NCBI GenBank assembly: GCA_027886185.1
Contig: WOAB01000052.1
Coordinates: forward strand, 248,001-312,000
DNA: 64,000 bases
Source of the DNA: Rheum nobile
Lineage: Eukaryota > Streptophyta > Magnoliopsida > Caryophyllales > Polygonaceae
Direction of reading: 5' to 3'
In this document: positions 55,851 to 64,000 of the stretch, one piece after another
Layout of the letters: each line of letters begins with the position of its first letter
Position numbering within the stretch: position 1 is the first letter of the stretch
Notes under the pieces: model-generated
The model's input: only the letters and a program-made list of their open reading frames with translations
Told to the model about the DNA's origin: nothing
Database searches by the model: none
Position numbers and translations under genes: made by a program

Positions 55851-57330
55851 CTAGGGTCGGACTGAAATCGGCCACAAAGTCGGCTAATGCTTGCGACTTG
55901 ATCACTGTCCTCGGCTCGTACTCGATGTCGTAACCACTGAGGTGTATGGCCCATTTTGTCATTCTTCCTGTGAACTCGGGTTTCCTCATGATAGCCTTCA
56001 TGGGATGATTAGTGCGCACAGTGATAGTATGGGATTCAAAGTATGGTTTGAGTTTGTTCGAAGCCATTACTAATGATAATACGAGTTTTTCAAGTGACGA
56101 ATACCTCGTTTCGGCTAATAATAGCGTCCGACTGACATAGTATATTGGCGACTGTTTGCCATCTTCTTCTCTGACCAGTACAGCGCTTACGGTCGCTTCC
56201 GACACTGCAAGATAAAGAAATAAGGGCTCGTCGCCTTTAGGTTTGGTTAGTAACATAGGACTGGCTAGATAGTCCTTGAGGTTCTGAAATGCTGCTTCAT
56301 GTTCCTCCGTCCATTGAAAGGACTTATTTTTCTTGAGCGCGTCGTGGAATGGTTTGCACTTGTCGGATGATTTGGAGATGAACATGTTCAGAGCTGTTAT
56401 CCGACCTGTGAGCTTCTGTACGTCTTTGATGCATCGGGGGGATCAGAGGTTGATGAGAGCCTTGATCTATTCCGGGCTGGCCTCTATTCCTCTTTGTGTC
56501 ACCATATATCCTAAGAACTTCCCTGACGACACTCCGAAGGAGAACTTAGTAGGGTTTAGTTTCATATTGTACCTTTTGAGTACCTCGAAGCTGTCGCGTA
56601 GGTGGTCGATGTGATCTTCTTTCTTCTTGGACTTGACAAACATGTCGTCGATATAGACTTCCATTGTGTCTCCGATTTGGTCTTTGAACATTTTGTTGAC
56701 CAATCGTTGGTATGTAGCCCCTACATTTTTCAAACCAAAGGGCATTACTTTGTAGCAATAGATACCTTGACTGGTGATGAATGCTGTTTTTTCTTGATCG
56801 TCGGGATCCATAAGGATTTGATTGTAGCCACTGAAGGCGTCCATGAAGGTGAGCATTTCGTGCCCTGCTGTGGCGTCGACCATGGCGTCGATGTGAGGCA
56901 GAGGAAACGAATCCTTGGAACAAGCCTTGTTGAGGTCTGTGAAGTCGATGCAGACTCTCCATTTGCCGTTCTTCTTCTGTACCACGACCACGTTGGCCAG
57001 CCATTCAGGGTAGTGGACTTCCCTGATTTTTCCGGTTTCCAATAAGCTTTTGACTTCGTTGTCGATTATTTTGTTCCTCTCGGGGGCGAATTTCCTGCGT
57101 TTTTGCTTGACAGGGGGATGAGATGGATCCACATTTAATTTATGAGTAATAACGTTGGGAGATATCCCGACCATATCCTCATGTGACCATGCGAAACAGT
57201 CGGCATTGGTCCTGAGAAAGTCGAGAAGCTGTTGTCTGGTCGAGTCGTCCAGGTCCGACCCGACCCTTACCGTTTGGTTTGGCTTTGAAGGGTCTAGTGC
57301 GATCTCGTCGAGTTTCTCCATTTCTGGTTC
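55851..57330 (-). pseudogene. Tat reverse transcriptase and RNase H
   Basis: Minus strand: RT with KKNGKWRVCIDFTDLNKAC, LTFMDAFSGYNQILM, MPFGLKNVGATYQ and the catalytic VYIDDMFVKS near 56650. Stops lie at about 56466 (PEQ to PE-stop) and 56442. RNase H at 56385-55850: FLYLAVSEATVSAVLV (the usual Asp is Ala here, if aligned correctly), YSSLEKLVLSLV and VRTNHPMKAIM. Element-encoded RT copies RNA to DNA in particles. Inactive through stops and altered RNase H residues. Confidence 0.88.
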
Positions 57331-58800
57331 AACGTATCGGCTAGGTCCTTCGCCAATCTGTGGTTGTTATGCGATCTTGTGTTCGACCGCGTTCTTCATG
57401 GAAGCGACATAGCATTCCTTTGCGGTCCTTTCATCTCCTTTGATTTCTTGGACTCCCTACTCGGTGGGGAATTTGATGACTTGATGATATGTTGAAGGTA
57501 CTGCCTTCATAGCGTGTATCCACGGCCTGCCAAGAATACAATTGTAGGGAGACGGACAGTCTAGGACTAAGAATTTAACATGTCGGTTGATTCCTCCAGC
57601 GTATGTGGTCAGAATGATTTCGCCAGTCGTGTGCTTAACCTCACCGCTGAACCCGACCAGTGGGGTCGATTTCTTGATTAGGTCGTTCTCAGTCAGACCC
57701 ATTTCTTTGAGAGCGTCGAGGGTCAAGAGGTTTGTCGAACTTCCTGTATCGATTAGTACTCTCCGGATTAAGCAATTACCAATGGACAAAGAGATTACCA
57801 GACCGTCATGGTGACTATCCGACCCGTCGGAGTCGGATTCGTCGAATGTGACTGTCGAAAGGTTAGATGCCCTCCTTGGTTTGAATTCCGATGCTTCGGG
57901 CTTGTCGCCTTTGCTTTCCTTGGCGTGTCGCTTAGCCGTAGAGTACGTGTTCCCGCATATGTCGGATCCACCTGAAATGGTATTGACAACTTTCGTATGG
58001 ATAGGAGATGGGAGTTTGTTCTGTTTTACCTGATCTCGGCGTTCCATGGTGGCTTTTGCCCGTTCCGAGATGACGTCGCATAACAGCCCCTGTGATAGCA
58101 GCCTAGCGACCTCCTTTCTTAAGGCGATGCACTCGTCGGTCGAATGACCATGGTCGCCGTGGAATTCACACCATCGACTCATGTCCTTCTTGACGTCCGG
58201 TCGGTCGCTCTTTCGGGGCCATCTTACGTCTTTTCCATACTTGTCGAAACTCTTGACGAGCTCCGACACGGAAACGTTGAAGTTATAAGACTGGACCCTA
58301 GGAGGCAACACAGAACCGTCTCTCCATTCTTGTGACCTGTCTTGGAAAGAATTTACCTGATTTGCTTCGTTTCGATTACGAGAATAGGAATGTGGACGTC
58401 TGTCCCGACGATTGTCGGAGGAATGTTTACGATCGGATGGATCGGGTCCGCGCGAGGCTTTACGCGACTCACGGTCCTCTTCCAGCCTTACCTCGGCCAT
58501 AGTTTTGGCCTGAACATCTTCGAAACTTTTGCAGGGATACTTGGTAATCTCGTCGTAGAGATTGCTGTCTTTGACCAGGCCTTGTCGGAATGCTTCGATA
58601 GACGTTGTAACGTCACAGTGGGGGATTCCCACTTTCTCTTTATTGTACCTGTTAAGATAATTTCAGAGAGGTTCATTGTACCTTTGTGTGACTCGGTAGA
58701 GGTCACTCGATTGTTTCTCATGCTTCCGACTGCTGGCGAACTGGCTCTTAAAAGAGTTGACCAGGTCCGCAAATGATGTGATCATTCCCTGAGGCAAACG
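57331..58800 (-). pseudogene. Tat gag C-part and aspartic protease
   Basis: Minus strand: gag continues with FADLVNSFKSQFASSRKHEK, a TGA near 58665, then FRQGLVKDSNLYDEITKYP. A basic Arg/Ser region follows, then a knuckle-like WCEFHGDHGHSTDEC near 58170. The protease has VLIDTGSSTNLL near 57760 (active-site Asp) and NCILGRPWIHAMKAVPSTYH near 57520. Stops near 57455 and 57370 separate it from RT. Confidence 0.85.
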
Positions 58801-58806
58801 CATAAA

Positions 58807-59616
58807 CTAAGTTAGTGCGGGGCCCGCGAGGGTCGTGCCAAAGCTTTTGCACATGATAGCCTCGCGACTCTCCCTTGAAACAGATGCAGCCATTAGTTTT
58901 TGTTTATAGAGAGAGATATGGTCATCTGGATCGGTGGTGCCGTCGAATGTCGCCATGTTGGGGAGATGGAACTTCTTGGGGATCTCGACCCTTGCGATTT
59001 CTTCGACGAACGGGGATTCTTCGAATCCGTCGGACGCTTCTCTCTCGATCGGTTGCGGGACTCCTGGGAGCCTATTGAAACGATCGTCGATTGCCTTCAT
59101 GTGTCGGTCGAGCGTTTGCTGAAAAAGGGCCATGACGTCTGGTGGATTAGCAACCTGTTTTTCGTCGATTTGGGCCCCAACAGACCCGATCGGTGTAGGA
59201 AATGTGACATGGTTAGTCGAGAATGGACTAGCAAAAGGAGTTCGAGACGTACCCTCAGTGTGTCCGGGACGTCGTATGCTGGGAGGCGTTGGCTCGATAT
59301 TGTCCATGTCGAGGCGCGTTCGGGCGCCACCGTGGACGGGCGCGTTCCGAGATCCTAAGGCCACTGATTGTACCTGCGACTTAAGAGACTCATTCTCACG
59401 GGTTAGTTGCGCGATCTCGGCTTCAGATTGGGTTGACAAAGCGGCTAGGGCTTCGGTTTTCTGACGTTGCTGGGCTAGTTCCTCTTGAAGGGCGGCCATT
59501 TTTTGAGAGAGTTCTTGGAACTGGGTTGGAGTAGGATTTTCGATTGGGTTTTCTGTGGTTTGGGTTTCGTCTTCGAGACGTGGTTCTTGGTTATCAATAG
59601 GGGGATCAGTAGCCAT
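58807..59616 (-). CDS. gag: Tat gag N-terminal part
   Basis: The start ATG is at 59616, about 35 bases after the primer-binding site. Residues 30-95 form a Gln/Glu-rich coiled coil (QKMAALQEELAQQRQKTEAL). The end has the conserved Tat capsid start MATFDGTTDPDDHISLYKQK. It stops at TAG (58807), probably from TGG, where related proteins read WF; the remaining capsid continues in frame beyond. Confidence 0.85.
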   Translation of the reverse strand: MATDPPIDNQEPRLEDETQTTENPIENPTPTQFQELSQKMAALQEELAQQRQKTEALAALSTQSEAEIAQLTRENESLKSQVQSVALGSRNAPVHGGARTRLDMDNIEPTPPSIRRPGHTEGTSRTPFASPFSTNHVTFPTPIGSVGAQIDEKQVANPPDVMALFQQTLDRHMKAIDDRFNRLPGVPQPIEREASDGFEESPFVEEIARVEIPKKFHLPNMATFDGTTDPDDHISLYKQKLMAASVSRESREAIMCKSFGTTLAGPALT

Positions 59617-59650
59617 GGTTGGAAGGTTCCGGAAAGGTGATCGGCAAGTG

Positions 59651-59668
59651 GCCCCACGGTGGGCGCCA
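59651..59668 (-). other. Tat primer-binding site
   Basis: On the minus strand, TGGCGCCCACCGTGGGGC starts three bases after the LTR end. It has the TGG start that pairs with a tRNA CCA end. Which tRNA is used was not settled. Confidence 0.8.
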
Positions 59669-59671
59669 AAT

Positions 59672-60371
59672 TGTTTTGGGGCAAAAAGATCGGACGACCT
59701 AAATCGCCTTAGACAGGGTAACTAGTCGATCGAACGATGGGAAATAATCCAAACCAAGAAAATAATAGATAAACAAGAAATAAATATATAATAGCAAGAT
59801 GATTTTATTAGATATCGTGTGAATCGGATTAGATCGCAATACAACTTGTCGTAATAAAATCAGAGATCGAGTGGGACTCGACCGGTGACTTGTGAATGGC
59901 GACCGGCAGGGGTCAGGTATAGGCAGCCATTTGGAGAGCTAGATGGAGAGCGAGAGTGCTATTCTGGTGAGTTTGCTAAGTGAGAATGCGTGTCCTTTGC
60001 GTAGTTGTGAGTTCCCTGATCTTATCTTCTTCGTCGTTTCAAATATGGTAAGTCTCTTTACTCTTGTGGCCGTTGCACCGTTTTTATGTTTTTATCTTCA
60101 ATACCGAGTGTAATGGCAAGGATTTCGCCGTTGAATTACTGGCAATTAAGGTGTTTGAACGTTGCAGATGTTGCATGATCTGAGCATTAAATGCGTGGTG
60201 AGATCTCCGCGATCTTGTCGGACGACTCTTGACTGGAGAGGTTTTGTCGGGTGTCGCTCGACCAGAGAAGCCTTGTCGACTCCTCTGAACTCGTCTGCCA
60301 TTCTCCCGATTTGCAGTGGGCTTGGGATCGGTCCTCTCGATCTGTCTTCTCTGGAGAATCCAGGCCCAACA
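59672..60371 (-). repeat. 5' LTR of Tat element
   Basis: Plus-strand termini TGTTTTGGGG and GGCCCAACA, the same as the other LTR. It is followed by the target duplication ATTCC. Confidence 0.93.
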
Positions 60372-60845
60372 ATTCCCAGTTCCTTTCCTTAGTGAATGAC
60401 ACGGAACTAGGGAGATATGGGTACATTTGATGTAGGGAACCAAGCAATCACTCAAGAAAAGTACATATCCATATAAATAAAATTAGGAAGGCAATTTTGA
60501 CACTACAAAGATAATTCCCAGTGTGGACTAAACAATGGATCATAAGGAATTATGCGATGTAATCAAGCTTGGGACGATTTATAGTCAATCATCATTTCGG
60601 CTTGTAATATAGGATAGATGTGATCAAATTGACTATTTTAAGGCCAACAAAGAGATGTAGACATGAACGAGATATATTATGAAAAAATTATGCGATCATG
60701 CCATAAGTAAGAACATGCTTTAGAACCAATATTACAGGTCATGCGAGGCCATCACAAGATCAAATATCATCAATATTGTCAATGGAATCATAGAAAAGAT
60801 CAAGTCTAGTCAAAGCAAGGGAACTAGTACAGGCAACTGGAACTA
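60372..60845 (-). other. Non-coding spacer of element E after pol
   Basis: This is the part of element E between the pol stop and the Tat insertion. It is AT-rich with no gene. Before the Tat insertion it was continuous with 49855-50258, so the extra ORF began roughly 0.9 kb after pol. Confidence 0.6.
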
Positions 60846-63800
60846 CTAGTTTAGGAAAATCATTCCCAAAAGTAACCTAAAGGACTCATAAGGTTTTCGA
60901 TTTAATGCTTTGGTGAATATATCGACAATTTGATCTTCAGTCCTACAATGTTCTAGTAGTATGTTCCCTTTTTCAACGTGATCACGCAAGAAATGATGCC
61001 TTATATCAATATGCTTAGTCCTAGTATGATGCACAGGATTCTTGGAGATGTTGATTGCACTGGTATTGTCACATAGAATCTTTAGAGGGCCAAAAGACAT
61101 ACCAAAATCCGCGAGTTGTTATTTGAGCCAGAGAAGTTGGGAATAGCAAGCAGTAGCTGCGATGTACTCAGCTTCTGTGGTTGATAGAGCTACGGAGTTT
61201 TGTTTCTTGGATCCCCAAGAGACCAGACAGGGGCCAAGGAACTGAGCCATGCCAGAGGTGCTCTTTCGATCAACCAGGTAGCCTGCATAATCCGCATCGG
61301 TGTATCCAAGAAGATTGAAGTGGCAATCTTTGGGGTACCAAAGACAAAGGTCGGCAGTTCCCTTCAGATAGCGAAATATGCGCTTCACTTCAGATAAGTG
61401 AGATTCTCTTGGATCAGCTTGAAACCTGGCACAAAGACATACAGAAAACACAATATCCGGCCTACTAGCAGTTAGGTACATTAGGGAACCTATCATGCCA
61501 CGATAGATCTTCTCTTCCACTCTTTGTCCAGTGAGATCGGCGGTGAGACGAGTTGCAGGGGAGATGGGGGTGGAGATAGCCTTGCTCGACTCCATCTTGA
61601 ACTTCTTCATGAGTTCCTTAAGATATTTCTGTTGATGGATTTGAATGCCATCGGGCTTCTGAGTAACTTGCAATCCCAGGAAGAAGGATAGTTCCCCAAT
61701 CATACTCATTTCAAACTCGCTGCTCATGAGATTTTTGAACTTGTCTACAAGAGCCAAGTTAGTGGAACCAAAAATAATATCATCAACATAGACTTAGACC
61801 ACTAGAATTTCACCTTTGACTTCCAGAATGAAGAGGGTCTTGTCGATCACACCACGACGATAGCCATTAGCCGTTAGGAACTGGGCAAGGCGATCATACC
61901 AAGCTCGAGGGGCTTGCTTTAAGCCATAGAGAGCCTTGTCCAAGAAGTACACGTGGTCAGGGTGATCATTATTCTCAAATCCTGGAGGTTGTTTGACATA
62001 CACTTCTTCTTGAAGAATGCCATTGAGAAATGCAATCTTGACGTCCATTTGAAACAGTTTGAATCCTTTGTGAGGCGCATAGGCAATGAGCAATCGAATA
62101 GCTTCCAATCTAGCCACAGGGGAAAATGTCTCATCACACCACGACGATAGCCATTAGCCATTAGGAACTGGGCAAGGTGATCATACCAAGCTCGAGGGGC
62201 TTGCTTTAAGTCGTAGAGAGCCTTGTCCAAGAAGTACACGTGGTCAGGGTGATCATTATCCTCAAATCCTGGTGGTTGTTTGACATACACTTATTCTTGA
62301 AGAATGCCATTGAGAAATGCAGTCTTGACGTCCATTTGAAACAGTTTGAATCCTTTGTGAGATGCATAGGCAATGAGCAATCGAATAGCTTCCAATCTAG
62401 CCACATGAGCAAATGTCTCATCATAATCGATCCCTTCTTGTTGATTATAGCCTTGAGCAACCAATCGGGCTTTGTTTCTTGAAACTGCACCAGAATCATC
62501 CAGCTTGTTACGAAAGACCCACCGAGTTCCTATGATGTGTTTGTTCTGAGGACGAGGAACTAGTCGCCAGACCTTGTTCCTCTCGATTTGGTGAAGTTCT
62601 TCTTGCATGGCAATGATCCAATCAGCATCCTTCAGCGCCTCCGTGATGTTCTTGGGTTCTATAAGAGATAGAAAGGCATTGAATGCACAATAGGACATAT
62701 CTTCAAAACCATACCTGACTGGATGTTTGGTGGTTCGTTTGTCTCTGTTGGGAACTAGAAGATCAGTTCCCGGAGCCTCCTCGTCTGTGGGATCAGTAGC
62801 CGAAGAAGAGGAAATGTTTGGATCGACTACTAGATCAAGTTCCATTCCCTGAGAGGTGGTGTTAACTTCATTCGACGGATTGGAGGGAACTGGAGCAAGA
62901 GCAACCTGAGGAGTGGGGGGAGTTGGGGAGCTATCTGTGGAAGTTGATTCATTGGGCTCAGGAGGAGTGGAGGGAACTATGGGTGAGCCGTAGAGGTTGG
63001 GATTGGAGTGACACTTGGGTGGAGCTTCATCATCAGAGTCTTCACTTGGTCGTTGAAATGGATCCACTGAGGGAACTGAGGGATCCTGCACAGACTTTGA
63101 GGGCAATTTTTCATTGAAAACAACGTGAATACTTTCCTCTACCTTTTTAGTCCGTTTATTGAAGACCTTGTATGCTTTGCTACTGGAAGCATATCCGATA
63201 AAGATCCCTTCATCACTTCGTGGATCAAACTTCCCTAGATTGTCCTTCCCACTATTGTGAACAAAGCATTTGCAGCCGAAGACTCGTAGATGAGCAATGT
63301 TGGGAACTCATCCTTGAAGTAGCTCATAAGAATTCTTCTCAATCATGGGGCGTAGCATAGCCCGATTTAAGATGTAGCATGTTGCATTAACCGCTTCTGC
63401 CCAGAAGGATTGAGATAGCCCACTTGATATAAGCATGGTGCGAGCCATATCTTCCAAAGTTCTATTCTTCCTTTCAACAACTCCATTCTGTTGTGGGGTG
63501 TAGGGAGCTGAGAAATTGTGATCAACTCCATGTTCCCTGCAAAAGGTTAGAAAATCTCCATTTTCGAACTCAGTTCCATGATCGGAACGAATGGCTCGAA
63601 GAGATACATTCAATGATTTCTCAAGCAAGGGAACTAGCTCACTAAACCTATCAAAAACTTCACTTTAAGATTTAATAAATAATGTCCAACTGTCAGGAAC
63701 TACGGACCTGTTTCCCTTGAACACAGTCAGAACAAATTTCTGACTTCTCAGCGTTTATTTTGGGAAGACCACGAACAAGTTCCTTTTGGTGCAGCTTGTG

Positions 63801-63965
63801 AATTAGCTTGATACTTGCATGACCAAGTCGTTGATGCCAGAGGTTTGTTTGATCGCCAATGGAAGATAGACACAACTTTTCTTTAGGAACAAAATTTGGA
63901 TCAATGATATAGACGTTATTGAACCTTTTGCCTTTCAGGATTACAATTCCCTTTCTATCTTCCAC
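60846..63965 (-). pseudogene. pol: Copia pol of element E (pre-integrase to RNase H), broken
   Basis: Minus strand from the right: pre-integrase domain (63965-63693, LWHQRLGHASIKLIHKLHQ, then CSDCVQGKQ); integrase from 63628 (IRSDHGTEFEN and NGVVERKNRT, second catalytic Asp and the Glu); a TGA near 63308; linker rich in Ser/Pro (63106-62800); RT (GTRWVFRNKLDDSG, FQMDVKTAFLNGILQ), which runs into a 287-bp tandem duplication (61846-62419); then RT end and RNase H (61757-60846: SGMAQFLGPC, LSTTEAEYIA, ILCDNTSAI, DIFTKALNRK). TAA near 61117 lies where CAA is expected. About 130 bases of integrase, including the first catalytic Asp, are deleted near 63660. Inactive. Confidence 0.88.
61846..62419 (-). 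repeat. 287-bp tandem duplication in RT of element E
   Basis: Copy 1 is 61846-62132 and copy 2 is 62133-62419, both beginning ATCACACCACGACGATAGCC. They differ at roughly a dozen positions. The length is not a multiple of three, so it shifts the reading frame of RT. Confidence 0.9.
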
Positions 63966-64000
63966 AAAGCATTCTTTAGAGGTAAAGCGAACCTCATTTC
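63966..64000 (-). pseudogene. Start of window-edge pol sequence (element E)
   Basis: This continues upstream pol (FTSKECF-like, as in element D near 38740). The protease and gag must lie to the right of the window. Confidence 0.6.

Larger units (their letters stand above)
50259..60371 (-). mobile_element. Complete Tat-lineage Gypsy element, reversed
   Basis: Two 700-bp LTRs (50259-50958 and 59672-60371) differ at fewer than 20 positions by eye. They are flanked by ATTCC (50254-50258 and 60372-60376). From right to left: primer-binding site, gag, protease, RT, RNase H, a second archaeal-type RNase H, integrase, then a non-coding region and a spliced gene on the opposite strand. The second RNase H and the antisense ORF are features of the Tat lineage. 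Several stops make pol inactive. Confidence 0.93.
46948..64000 (-). mobile_element. Sirevirus-like Copia element E, reversed, split by Tat element
   Basis: The 3' LTR is at 46948-47809. Going right, in element order reversed: purine tracts, an extra ORF (48335-49854), a Tat insertion (50259-60371), and pol (60846-63965). gag and the 5' LTR lie beyond the window. The family is the same as element D at 35657. Left target duplication candidate CAAAC (46943-46947). Confidence 0.88.

Noticed and set aside
56602..57045. Plus-strand 147-codon ORF opposite Tat RT
   Set aside because: It is the exact antisense of conserved RT motifs and has no coding character of its own.
58342..58776. Plus-strand ORF of 144 codons with membrane-like segments
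   Set aside because: Antisense shadow of Tat gag; the hydrophobic look comes from the complement of Arg/Glu/Ser codons. Only the ORFs at 51266-53201 show introns and a domain.

Overview
The window is nuclear DNA of a flowering plant, probably a eudicot. It is almost entirely nested LTR retrotransposons with one recognisable host gene fragment. The evidence is primer-binding sites matching plant initiator-Met and Asp tRNAs, Copia and Gypsy polyproteins of plant lineages, GT-AG introns, and a GDSL lipase with plant-type exons. The species cannot be named from this sequence.

Layout. 1-4940: a Copia (Sirevirus-like) element that keeps an intact gag but has lost pol; its 5' LTR starts left of the window. 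It sits in copy A of a Gypsy element (4941-6019). A central LTR (6020-6930) joins copy A to a second Gypsy copy B (6931-19005, 3' LTR 19006-19959), giving a tandem internal-LTR-internal-LTR array. Copy B is broken by a solo LTR (8664-9589, duplication AGGTG) and by an Athila-like non-autonomous element (11350-18236, duplication TAAGA). The 3' LTR of the Athila-like element holds a reversed solo LTR of the first Copia family (16382-17515, duplication ATTAG).

19960-22090 is gene-poor and carries a TATGAAC-repeat element with a tRNA-like module. About 22090-33226 is an old reversed Copia element. Its two LTRs have diverged by insertion: a SINE is in the left one, and two microsatellite-bounded elements sit back to back in a TA tract of the right one. 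Its leader holds a long-TIR, Mutator-like element. 33472-34350 is the 3' part of a GDSL esterase/lipase gene on the minus strand. 34600-35656 is a second, inverted TATGAAC/tRNA-like copy, cut by the next element.

35657-41084 is a decayed Sirevirus-like Copia, truncated in RNase H. 41085-44044 is a chimera of a Gypsy LTR fragment and an Athila-like 3' end. 44045-46947 is gene-poor. From 46948 to the window end runs a reversed Sirevirus-like Copia of the same family as 35657. It carries an extra ORF between pol and the 3' LTR and is itself split by a complete Tat-lineage Gypsy (50259-60371, duplication ATTCC).

The most notable content is a four-exon gene (51266-53201) that runs antisense to pol inside the Tat element; all its splice junctions are frame-consistent. 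Other notable signals are the repeated CCGCGATCGCGG palindromes shared by the LTR and coding part of the Athila-like element, the conserved gag-stop/acceptor-like pol junction of the Sirevirus-like elements, and the microsatellite-bounded elements whose empty site is preserved in the sister LTR. Nearly all retrotransposon pol genes carry stops or frameshifts and look dead.
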